Below are positions 17,832 to 26,728 of a stretch of 64,000 nucleotides of DNA, piece by piece; the first letter of the stretch is position 1, and every line of letters begins with the position of its first letter. The notes beneath the pieces were generated by a model that worked only from the letters and a program-made list of their open reading frames with translations, ran no database searches and had not been told where the DNA came from. The translations under genes and the position numbers were made by a program. The stretch comes from Streptomyces sp. HNM0575 (lineage in GTDB: Bacteria > Actinomycetota > Actinomycetes > Streptomycetales > Streptomycetaceae), in contig NZ_JAASAG010000004.1 in NCBI RefSeq assembly GCF_012726265.1, forward strand, positions 496,001 to 560,000. Reading direction: 5' to 3'.

Positions 17832-20800
17832 ATGACAGCGATCAGCGGCGACGCCCCGTCCGCGGCCGCCACCACCGGCACCGCCAGGGCACTCCGTGAC
17901 CGTCTGCGCCGCGAGGTCGAGGGCGAGGTCCTCTTCGACGACTACACCCGGCACCTGTTCTCCCGCGACGCGAGCATGTACGCGATCGAGCCGCTGGGCG
18001 TCGTCTTCCCACGGCACGCCGGCGACGTGCAGGCCGCGGTGCGGGCCGCGGCCGAGGCGGGTGTCCCGCTGGTGCCGCGCGGCGCCGGCACGTCGCTGGC
18101 GGGGCAGACCATCGGGCCCGGCCTCGTGCTGGACCTGTCGCGGCACATGAACCGCATCGTGGAGATCGACACGGACCGGCGGACGGCCCTGGTCGAGGCG
18201 GGCGTGGTGCAGGACCAGCTCAACCGGGCCGCCGCTCCCCACGGGCTGATGTTCGGCCCGGACACCTCCACCAGCAACCGCGCCACCGTGGGCGGGATGA
18301 TCGGCAACAACTCGGCGGGCAGCGGCTCGATCCGTTACGGCATGACGATCGACCACGTCCGCGAACTCGACGTCGTCCTCTCCGACGCGTCGCGGGCGCA
18401 CTTCGCCCCCGTCGACGAGGCGGTACGCGAGCACCGCGCGGGCCTGCCGTCGCTGGAGGGCCGCCTGTACCGCGAACTCCCGCACATCGTCCGGGAGAAC
18501 GCCGGGGCGATCGCCGCCGGCATGCCGCAGTTCTGGCGCCGGGCCTGCGGCTACCGGCTGGACCGGCTGGCGCGTGAGGGCGCGGAGTTCGACCTGGCGA
18601 AGTTCGTCGTCGGTTCCGAGGGCACCCTCGTGCTGGCCACCCGCGCGCTCGTCGACCTCGTGCCGAAGCCCGCCCGTACGGTGATCGCGGTCGGGCACTT
18701 CACCTCCGTCGCCGGGGCGATCGCCGCCACCGAGGACGCGCTCGCCTGCGATCCGGCGGCCGTGGAGATGATGGACCGCACGATCCTCGACCTGTCGCGG
18801 GAGCGCATCGAATACGCCTCGCTCGGCACCATCCTCGAAGGCGACCCCGAGGCGCTGCTCTTCGTGAGCTTCACCGGCGAGGACGAGCGCGAACTCATCG
18901 GCGGTCTGGAGCGGTTGACGTCCCTGTGGCGGCGCCACGGCCACGGCTACCACACGCTCCAGGCGGTCACCCCGGCCCAGCAGGGCTCGCTGCTGAAGGT
19001 GCGCAAGTCGAGCCTCGGGCTGCTGATGGCCGCCAGCGAGGGCACGCGCCGTCCGCTGGCCTTCATCGAGGACACCGCCGTGGACCCCGTCCATCTCGCC
19101 GACTACACGCGCCGCTTCAAGCAGGTCCTCGACCGTCACGGTCTCAACGCGGGCTTCTACGGCCACTGTTCGGTCGGCTGTCTGCACATCCGGCCGTTCG
19201 TGGACACCGCCGACCCGTCGCAGGTGGCGACCATGCGGTCCGTCGCCGAGGAGATCAAGGACCTCGTGCGGGAGTACGGCGGCGTCAACTCCAGCGAGCA
19301 CGGCGACGGACTGGCCCGCAGCGAGTTCAACCGCGAGATCTTCGGCGACGAGCTGTACGAGGCGATGCGCCGCGTGAAGGGCCTCTTCGACCCGGACGAC
19401 CGGCTCAACCCCGGCAAGATCGTCGACGCCCCGTCCATGACGGACAATCTCCGCGACCCCGCCCTGCCGCCTCCCGGTCCGCTGCGCACCCGTCTCGATT
19501 TCGAGGTCGTCGGCGGCATGCGCGGCGCGGCCGACCGCTGCATGAACATCGGGCTGTGCCGCAAGGCCGACTCGGGCACGATGTGCCCCTCGTACATGGC
19601 GACGCTCAAGGAGGAGGACTCCACCCGCGGCCGGGCCAACGCCCTGGTGAAGGCCCTCTCCGACCCCGATCCGCACCGTGCGCTGGGCGACGGGCGGCTG
19701 CACGAGGTCCTCGACCTGTGCCTGATGTGCAAGGCGTGCAAGAGCGAATGCCCCCTCGGCGTCGACATGGCCACGCTCAAGGCCGAGTCGCTCGCACACC
19801 ACCACGACGAGCACGGAGTGCCGCGCAGATCACGACTGTTCGCCTCGATCCGTACGCTCAACAGGCTGGGGTCCGCCGCGGCGCCGCTGTCCAACCTGCC
19901 GGGGCGGGTGCCGCTCCTGCGCAGGCTGATGGACCGCCGTCTGGGGATCGCCCCGTCCCGGCCGCTGCCCGCGTACGTACGGAACAACCTCGTCCGCTGG
20001 TTCCGGCGGCGCGGGGACCGCGGGGACGCCCGGGGGCCGGTGCCGCCGGGTTCGCAGGGCACGGTGACCTTTCTCGCCGACTCCTTCACCACCTACACCG
20101 AGCCCGGGATCGGCCGCGCCGCCGTCGAGCTGCTCGAACTGGCGGGCTGGGACGTCCGGTTGGAGAGCGGTGGCTGCTGCGGCCGCTCGGCCTTCTCCAA
20201 GGGCCTCCTCGACGAGGCCAGGGACCAGGCGCGCCGGCTGGCCCGGCTGCTGGCCGAGAAGACGCCGCCCGGCTCCCCCGTCGTCGGCTGCGAACCCTCG
20301 TGCCTGATGACGCTGCGCGACGAGCACCGCGCCCTGCTTCCCGAGGACGCCGCCGTGGCCGACGTCTCCGGCCGCGTACGGCAGGTCGAGGAACTGCTCA
20401 CCGAGGCCGTCGACGACGGACGGCTGCGCCTGAGCCCCGGCGCCTGGCCCGCCGGGCGGCGCATCCTCTACCACGGCCACTGCCACCAGAAGGCCGAGGT
20501 CGGCACCGCGGCGACCGTCGCGCTGCTGAAGCGCATCCCGGGAGCCGAGGTGGCCGAACTGGACGCCGGCTGCTGCGGAATGGCCGGTTCCTTCGGCTTC
20601 GAGTCCGAGCACTACGAGACGTCCATGACCGTCGGCAGGGACCGTCTCTTCCCCGCTGTCGAGGCCGAGGACGAGACGACCGTGGTCGCGGCCAGCGGCG
20701 TCTCCTGCCGCCAGCAGATCTTCCACGGCACCGAACGCAGCGCCTGGCACCCGGTGGAGCTGGTGCGCGCGGCGCTGCTCGGCACGTCCGCCGGCCCGGC

Positions 20801-20915
20801 CGGAGAGGACACCGGCGCCGACTCCGGCACCGACTCCGGCACCGGCGCGAGCTCCGGCGCAAGCACAGGTACACCCACCGGCGCCGCCGGGCAGGAAGGA
20901 GGAACTCCGCAGTGA
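17832..20915 (+). CDS. FAD-linked 2-hydroxy-acid dehydrogenase with Fe-S domain (GlcD-GlcF fusion, YdiJ-like)
   Basis: A 1027-residue fusion. The N-terminal half has an FAD-binding PCMH domain (VPRGAGTSLAGQTIG, then IGNNSAGSGSIRYGMT) and the FAD-oxidase C domain (GFYGHCSVGCLHIRP, EHGDGLARSEFN). Then come two ferredoxin-like motifs, CMNIGLC...MCPSY and CLMCKACKSECPLGVD, and a C-terminal CCG region (GGCCGRSAF, GCEPSCL, HGHCHQKAE, GCCGMAGSFGFE). The order matches D-2-hydroxyglutarate/D-lactate/glycolate dehydrogenases that donate electrons to the respiratory chain. ATG at 17832 after TTGGAG. The C-terminal ~45 residues are Gly/Thr/Ser-rich. Its stop overlaps the next ATG (TGATG). The substrate is uncertain; the aminotransferase upstream favours glycolate. 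Confidence 0.85.
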   Translation: MTAISGDAPSAAATTGTARALRDRLRREVEGEVLFDDYTRHLFSRDASMYAIEPLGVVFPRHAGDVQAAVRAAAEAGVPLVPRGAGTSLAGQTIGPGLVLDLSRHMNRIVEIDTDRRTALVEAGVVQDQLNRAAAPHGLMFGPDTSTSNRATVGGMIGNNSAGSGSIRYGMTIDHVRELDVVLSDASRAHFAPVDEAVREHRAGLPSLEGRLYRELPHIVRENAGAIAAGMPQFWRRACGYRLDRLAREGAEFDLAKFVVGSEGTLVLATRALVDLVPKPARTVIAVGHFTSVAGAIAATEDALACDPAAVEMMDRTILDLSRERIEYASLGTILEGDPEALLFVSFTGEDERELIGGLERLTSLWRRHGHGYHTLQAVTPAQQGSLLKVRKSSLGLLMAASEGTRRPLAFIEDTAVDPVHLADYTRRFKQVLDRHGLNAGFYGHCSVGCLHIRPFVDTADPSQVATMRSVAEEIKDLVREYGGVNSSEHGDGLARSEFNREIFGDELYEAMRRVKGLFDPDDRLNPGKIVDAPSMTDNLRDPALPPPGPLRTRLDFEVVGGMRGAADRCMNIGLCRKADSGTMCPSYMATLKEEDSTRGRANALVKALSDPDPHRALGDGRLHEVLDLCLMCKACKSECPLGVDMATLKAESLAHHHDEHGVPRRSRLFASIRTLNRLGSAAAPLSNLPGRVPLLRRLMDRRLGIAPSRPLPAYVRNNLVRWFRRRGDRGDARGPVPPGSQGTVTFLADSFTTYTEPGIGRAAVELLELAGWDVRLESGGCCGRSAFSKGLLDEARDQARRLARLLAEKTPPGSPVVGCEPSCLMTLRDEHRALLPEDAAVADVSGRVRQVEELLTEAVDDGRLRLSPGAWPAGRRILYHGHCHQKAEVGTAATVALLKRIPGAEVAELDAGCCGMAGSFGFESEHYETSMTVGRDRLFPAVEAEDETTVVAASGVSCRQQIFHGTERSAWHPVELVRAALLGTSAGPAGEDTGADSGTDSGTGASSGASTGTPTGAAGQEGGTPQ

Positions 20916-22078
20916 TGACAGGCCAAGCCGCGGGCGCTCTCGACGGCGTACGCGTCATCGACCTCACGCAGGTGATGGCGGGCCCGTACTGCACGATGCT
21001 CCTCGCCGACCTCGGCGCGGACGTGATCAAGGTCGAACCGCCCGGCACCGGCGACCAGACCCGCAGCGGCTGGGACGCTCCGGCGCCCGGTCACGACAGC
21101 GCCTCCTTCCACGCGCTCAACCGCAACAAGCGCAGCGTCGCCCTCGATCTGCGCACCGATGACGGACAGCGGGACTTCCACTCGCTCGTCGCCGGTGCCG
21201 ACGTCGTCGTGGAGAACTTCCGCCCCGGGGTCGCCGACCGGCTGGGCGTCGGCTACGAGGCCGCACGCAGGACCAAGCCGGACATCGTCTACGCCTCGAT
21301 ATCGGGTTTCGGCCAGTACGGCCCGTACGCCGACCGCCCCGGTTACGACCTGATCGCCCAGAGCATGGGCGGCGCGCTCAGCGTCACCGGTGAACCGGAC
21401 GGACCGCCCGTCAAGTGCGGCCTGCCCGTGGGCGATCTCGGCGCCGGGATGCTGTGCGCGGTCGCCATCCTGGGCGCGTACGTGCACCGCACGCGCACCG
21501 GAGAGGGCCAGTACCTGGAGACCTCACTGTACGAGGCGGTGCTGGCCATGTCGGTGTGGGAGTCCACGGAGTTCTTCTCCACGGGCCGGGCGCCGCAACG
21601 CCTCGGCTCCGCGCACCGGATGACGGCCCCGTACCAAGCCGTGCGCACCACGGACGGATACGTCACCGTCGCCGCCAACACCCAGCGGCTGTGGGAGCGG
21701 CTGTGCACCGCGCTCGGCCTCGAACACCTCGCGGACGACGAGCGGTTCGCCACCAACACGGCCCGCATGGCGCACCGCGCGGAGCTGATCGCCCTGCTGG
21801 AGGGGCGGCTGGCGGCGGAACGCACCGACGACACCGTCGCCAGGCTCCTCGAAGCCGGTGTTCCCGCCGGGCCGATCCTCGACTACGAGCAGGTGCTCGG
21901 CGACGACCCCGATCCGCACGCCGAGGCGCGCGGGATGGTCGAGGAGTACGACCATCCCGTCGCCGGGCGCAAGCGGGTCCTCGGCTTCCCGGTGAAGCTC
22001 GGCCGCACCCCGGCACGGGTCCGCCGCCACCCGCCGCTGCTCGGCGAGCACAACGACGAACTCCTGGGGGACGCATGA
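20915..22078 (+). CDS. Class III CoA transferase (CaiB/BaiF family)
   Basis: A 387-residue protein, coupled to the preceding gene by TGATG. Family hallmarks are LDGVRVIDLTQVMAGPYCTM, LADLGADVIKVEPP, NRNKRSVALDL, ISGFGQYGPYADRPGYDLIA, GLPVGDLGAGM (with the catalytic Asp that forms the acyl anhydride) and VPAGPILDYEQVL. Members move CoA between carboxylic acids, such as formyl/oxalate, carnitine and C4-C5 dicarboxylates. Context (dicarboxylate carrier, 2-hydroxy-acid dehydrogenase, crotonase) suggests activation of a small hydroxy- or dicarboxylate. The donor and acceptor are not determinable here. Confidence 0.88.
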   Translation: MTGQAAGALDGVRVIDLTQVMAGPYCTMLLADLGADVIKVEPPGTGDQTRSGWDAPAPGHDSASFHALNRNKRSVALDLRTDDGQRDFHSLVAGADVVVENFRPGVADRLGVGYEAARRTKPDIVYASISGFGQYGPYADRPGYDLIAQSMGGALSVTGEPDGPPVKCGLPVGDLGAGMLCAVAILGAYVHRTRTGEGQYLETSLYEAVLAMSVWESTEFFSTGRAPQRLGSAHRMTAPYQAVRTTDGYVTVAANTQRLWERLCTALGLEHLADDERFATNTARMAHRAELIALLEGRLAAERTDDTVARLLEAGVPAGPILDYEQVLGDDPDPHAEARGMVEEYDHPVAGRKRVLGFPVKLGRTPARVRRHPPLLGEHNDELLGDA

Positions 22079-23019
22079 GCGTTCGCGAACAGTCTCCGAC
22101 GGTCGGCTGGAGCGAGGAGGAGGTGCCGGGAACCGGCGGGTCCGCCGCCCGCATCACCCTCTCCAACCCGGGCCGCCGCAATGCCCTCACCCTGGACATG
22201 TACGACCAGCTGCACCAGGCGTGCGAGGAGATCGACGCAGCGCCGCGGGTACGGGTGGCGGTGCTGCGCGGTGCGGGCGGGCGCGCCTTCGCCGCGGGCA
22301 CCGACATCCGCGAGTTCCGTGGCTTCACCGGCGCCGACGGAGTCGCCTACGAGCGGCGCGTGGGCCGGGCCGTCGAACGCCTCGCGGCGCTGCGCATGCC
22401 GGTGATCGCGGCCGTCGAAGGACCGGCGGTGGGCGGCGGGTTCGCGCTGACCGCCTGCTGCGACATCGTCGTGTGCACGCCCGACGCGGTCTTCGGCGCA
22501 CCGGTCGCCCGTACCCTCGGCAACTGCCTGGCGCCCGCGGTCGTCGCGCGGCTGTACGCGTGCCTGGGCCGCGCCCGTACCCTGCGCGCGCTGCTCACCG
22601 CCGAGCTGATCGGCGCGCGGGAGGCGCACGCGGCGGGCTTCGTGGCTGAGATCGCCGAGGGCGGCACGGAAGGCGACGGGGCCGATAGCGGAGGCCACGG
22701 CCCGGACGGTGGCGGTGACGGCGCGACCGGTGACGGCAACGGCAACGGCGGTACCGGCGAGGGCGGTACCGGTGACGGCGACGGCGACGGCGACGGCGAC
22801 GGAAGCCTCGATGCCCACATCGACCGACTCACCGCCCGCATCGCGGCCTGCGCACCGCTCACGCTCGCCGCGCTGAAGGAGGCCGACCGCCGCGTGCTGT
22901 CCGGTCCTGCGCCCGGCCCGGCCGAGGACCTGTACGAACTGTGCTACGGCAGCCGGGACTTCGGCGAAGGCGTCGCCGCCTTCCTCGACAAGCGCCCGCC
23001 GCGCTGGCAGGGCCGCTGA
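22075..23019 (+). CDS. Enoyl-CoA hydratase/isomerase-like protein with a Gly/Asp-rich insert
   Basis: A 314-residue crotonase-fold protein that overlaps the CoA transferase stop (ATGA). Visible crotonase motifs are NPGRRNALTLDMYDQL, FAAGTDIREF (oxyanion hole) and AAVEGPAVGGGFALTACCDI. The position of the usual catalytic Glu (FGxPE) reads FGAPVARTLG, so that Glu is absent and true hydratase chemistry is doubtful. Residues ~196-244 are an acidic Gly/Asp run (DGDGDGDGDG and similar) inserted before the C-terminal helices. It ends 8 bases from the convergent rsmB stop with no terminator between. Confidence 0.82.
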   Translation: MSVREQSPTVGWSEEEVPGTGGSAARITLSNPGRRNALTLDMYDQLHQACEEIDAAPRVRVAVLRGAGGRAFAAGTDIREFRGFTGADGVAYERRVGRAVERLAALRMPVIAAVEGPAVGGGFALTACCDIVVCTPDAVFGAPVARTLGNCLAPAVVARLYACLGRARTLRALLTAELIGAREAHAAGFVAEIAEGGTEGDGADSGGHGPDGGGDGATGDGNGNGGTGEGGTGDGDGDGDGDGSLDAHIDRLTARIAACAPLTLAALKEADRRVLSGPAPGPAEDLYELCYGSRDFGEGVAAFLDKRPPRWQGR

Positions 23020-23027
23020 CGCCCGCC

Positions 23028-24461
23028 TCAGCCGCGGCGGCGCAGCAGCGCCAGATACATCGCGTCGGTACCGTGCAGATGCGGCCACAGCTGTACGTCG
23101 GGACCGTCCCCCAGGCCCGGCATCTCCGGCAACAGCGGCCGGGCGTCGAGGAGTTCGGCTCCCGTCTCCTTGACCAGGTCGTCCACGACCGCGCGGGTCT
23201 CCGCCGGATGGGGCGAGCAGGTCGCGTATCCGACGACGCCGCCGACGCGCACCGCGTTCAGCGCCTGCCGCAGCAGGTCCCGCTGGAGCGGCGCGAACCC
23301 CGGCACGTCCTCCGGGCGGCGCCGCCAGCGCGCCTCGGGACGGCGCCGCAGCGCCCCCAGCCCCGTGCAGGGGACGTCGACGAGTACCCGGTCGAAGACG
23401 CCGGGGCGCCAGGCGGGACGGGTGGCGTCCGCGGCGACCACCGCGCACGGCCCTGGGTTGCCCTCCACCGCGCGGCGCACGAGCCCCGCACGGTGCGGCT
23501 GCTTCTCTGCTGCGATCAGCACCGCGCCGCGCTGCGCGGCGAGGGCCGCGAGCAGGGCCGCCTTGCCGCCGGGGCCGGCGCAGCCGTCCAGCCAGCGTTC
23601 GTCGCGGGCCTCCCCCTCGCCCTCCTCGGGCTCCAGGGGCGCGGCGGCCAGGGCGAGCGCGACGAGCTGGCTGCCCTCGTCCTGCACTCCGGCGCGCCCC
23701 TCGCGTACGGCCTCCAGCTCGCCGGGATCGCCGCCCTCCGCGAGCCGCACGGCATACGGCGACCAGCGCCCGGGCTCGGCCTCGCCCTGGAGCAGCTCGT
23801 CGGTGGTGACGCGGCCGGGGCGGGCGACGAGGGTCACCTCGGGCCGCTCGTTGTCGGCCTCCAGCAGCTCCTCCATGCCGGCGCTGCCGCCGCCGAGCGC
23901 GTCCCACAGCGCGGAGACGATCCACCGCGGATGTGCGTGGCGGATGCCCAGGTGCTCCTCGGGATCGTCGTCGTAGGGCGGCGCGACCTTCTCAAGCCAG
24001 CCGCCGAGATCGTCGGCGGCGATCTTGCGGAGCACGGCGTTGACGAACTTGGCGCGCCCGTCGCCCAGTACGACGCGGGCGAGTTCGACGGTGGCGCTCA
24101 CTCCGGCGTGGGTGGGGATGCGGGTGCCGAGCAGCTGGTGCGCGCCGAGGGAGAGCACGTCGAGCACGGGCGGATCGACGTCGCGCAGCGGCCGGTCCAC
24201 GCACTCGGCGATGATCGCGTCGTAGGTGCCCTGGTGGCGCAGCGTCCCGTAGACCAGCTCCGTGGCGAGCGCCGCGTCCCGCGCCTCGAACCGGCCCTCC
24301 TCGCGTGCCTTCCGCAGCATCGGCGGCAGCACGAGGTTCGCGTACGCGTCGCGCTCGTCGACGGCGCGCAGCGCCTCGAAGGCGAGGATGCGGACGGGGT
24401 CCTTGCGGGGACGGCGGTAGGGCTTGGACTGCCTGGATGTGCGGTGTGGCCGATTGCTCAC
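23028..24461 (-). CDS. rsmB: 16S rRNA cytosine-C5 methyltransferase
   Basis: A 477-residue protein that methylates C967 of 16S rRNA (E. coli numbering). An N-terminal NusB-like RNA-binding domain (ILAFEALRAVDERDAYANLV ... VELARVVLGDGRAKFVNAVL) precedes a SAM-dependent m5C methyltransferase domain. That domain has LDGCAGPGGKAALLAA (SAM binding), VLVDVPCTGLGALRRRPE (motif IV Cys) and GYATCSPHPAET (motif VI, catalytic Cys). The order fmt-rsmB on one strand is the common bacterial arrangement. Basic start MSNRPHRTSRQSKPYRR, ATG at 24461. Confidence 0.94.
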   Translation of the reverse strand: MSNRPHRTSRQSKPYRRPRKDPVRILAFEALRAVDERDAYANLVLPPMLRKAREEGRFEARDAALATELVYGTLRHQGTYDAIIAECVDRPLRDVDPPVLDVLSLGAHQLLGTRIPTHAGVSATVELARVVLGDGRAKFVNAVLRKIAADDLGGWLEKVAPPYDDDPEEHLGIRHAHPRWIVSALWDALGGGSAGMEELLEADNERPEVTLVARPGRVTTDELLQGEAEPGRWSPYAVRLAEGGDPGELEAVREGRAGVQDEGSQLVALALAAAPLEPEEGEGEARDERWLDGCAGPGGKAALLAALAAQRGAVLIAAEKQPHRAGLVRRAVEGNPGPCAVVAADATRPAWRPGVFDRVLVDVPCTGLGALRRRPEARWRRRPEDVPGFAPLQRDLLRQALNAVRVGGVVGYATCSPHPAETRAVVDDLVKETGAELLDARPLLPEMPGLGDGPDVQLWPHLHGTDAMYLALLRRRG

Positions 24462-24620
24462 AGGAAAGGTGCTCCGGGCTGCGATGACGAGGTGTACGGG
24501 CGGGGCGTCGTGGACGCGCCGGCGGTCACCACCGGCGGGGCGCCGCCGCCGGGCGCCCCGCCAGCGTACGCCCGCACAGGAACGGGCCCGGATCCGGCGG
24601 GCAGCGGGACCGCGGCCGCG

Positions 24621-25568
24621 CTACTCCCCCAGCCGCTCGCTCCCGTCCACGCGCACGCCGCGCGCCCAGTCCGCGGCGCCCATCGGCTTCTTGCCCTGCG
24701 GCTGCACCCACTGGAGCTCGACCGGGTGCGAACCGGTGCCCGCCCACACGGAGTTCTTCGTCGCGAGCAGCTCGCCGGGACCCAGCCGGGCGTCCTCGGG
24801 CACGGGGTGCTCCGGGTGCTGCGTCAGCGAGCGGATCTTCAGCCGCTCGCCCCTGAAGAGCGTCCACGCCCCGGGTGCCGGGGTGCAGGCCCGTACGAGA
24901 CGGTCCACGCGTAGCGCCGGCGCCGCCCAGTCGACCCGGGCGTCCTCGACCTCCAGCTTGGGCGCGAGCGAGACGCCCTCCTCGGGCTGCGGTACGGCAC
25001 GCAGCGACCCGTCCTCGATGCCGTCCATGGTGGCGGCGAGCAGCCCGGCGCCCGCGAACGCGAGCCGGGTGAGCAGATCGCCGCTGGTGTCGCTCTCGCG
25101 CACCTTCTCCGTGACCACGCCGTACACGGGACCGGAGTCCAGGCCCTCCTCGATGAGGAAGGTGCTGGCGCCGGTCAACTCGTCGCCGGCGAGCAGCGAA
25201 TGCTGCACGGGCGCCGCACCGCGCCAGGCTGGCAGCAGCGAGAAGTGCAGATTGACCCAGCCGCGGGCGGGCACGTCCAGCGCGACGCGCGGCAGCAGCG
25301 CCCCGTAGGCGACGACGGGACAGCAGTCCGGACCGATCTCGCGGAGCCTGGCGAGGAACTCCTCGTCCCGCGGCCGTACCGGCTTGAGGACCTCGATCCC
25401 GGCGTCCTCCGCCCGCTGTGCGACGGGGCTGGGAACGAGGCGGCGTCCGCGCCCGGCACGCGCGTCGGGCCGTGTCACCACGGCCGCCACCTCGTGCCGC
25501 TCCGAGGCGATCAGTGCGTCGAGAGCGGGCAAGGCGACCTCGGGAGTGCCGGCGAAGACGAGCTTCAT
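24621..25568 (-). CDS. fmt: Methionyl-tRNA formyltransferase
   Basis: A 315-residue enzyme that formylates initiator Met-tRNA. It begins [19 protein letters not shown], has VVAYGALLP, the active-site block [20 protein letters not shown] (Asn, His), [15 protein letters not shown], and a C-terminal OB-like domain ending [17 protein letters not shown]. The ATG at 25568 is chosen on family alignment; the frame extends 35 residues upstream without similarity. It precedes rsmB by 159 bases on the same strand. Confidence 0.95.
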   Translation of the reverse strand: MKLVFAGTPEVALPALDALIASERHEVAAVVTRPDARAGRGRRLVPSPVAQRAEDAGIEVLKPVRPRDEEFLARLREIGPDCCPVVAYGALLPRVALDVPARGWVNLHFSLLPAWRGAAPVQHSLLAGDELTGASTFLIEEGLDSGPVYGVVTEKVRESDTSGDLLTRLAFAGAGLLAATMDGIEDGSLRAVPQPEEGVSLAPKLEVEDARVDWAAPALRVDRLVRACTPAPGAWTLFRGERLKIRSLTQHPEHPVPEDARLGPGELLATKNSVWAGTGSHPVELQWVQPQGKKPMGAADWARGVRVDGSERLGE

Positions 25569-25669
25569 CGGTGGTGAACACCTCTCACTGAACGGCTGCC
25601 ACGGAGCGCGCACCCCGCGGTCGCCAAGTCGCTGGTAACGGCGCGCCAGTCTACGGGCCTCACATTCCG

Positions 25670-26469
<800 letters not shown>

Positions 26470-26489
26470 CTCCTCCACGGCCGTTGCTC

Positions 26490-26527
26490 CACCGCCCGGT
26501 GTGCGCTCTCCGCGCCGCCGGGCGGTG
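26490..26527. terminator. Hairpin between HTH gene and priA
   Basis: A perfect 10-bp stem CACCGCCCGG (26490-26499) with CCGGGCGGTG (26518-26527) around an 18-base loop. It lies between convergent genes and can serve both. Confidence 0.6.
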
Positions 26528-26728
26528 TGATGTCCAACGGCGGTACGGGAGACCAACGGCCGTACGGGAGCGGGGCGTTGGGCGGGGGCGAGCGCTGGGC
26601 GGGAGCGAAGGGCGCTGGACGGCGAAGAGGCGCTGAGCGGGGAACGGATGGCACCGGGGCAGGGGCAGAGGCAGGGGCAGGGGCGGCAGTGGCAGGCCGT
26701 GCGCGCAGTCGGCCGGGCGCGCGGAACG

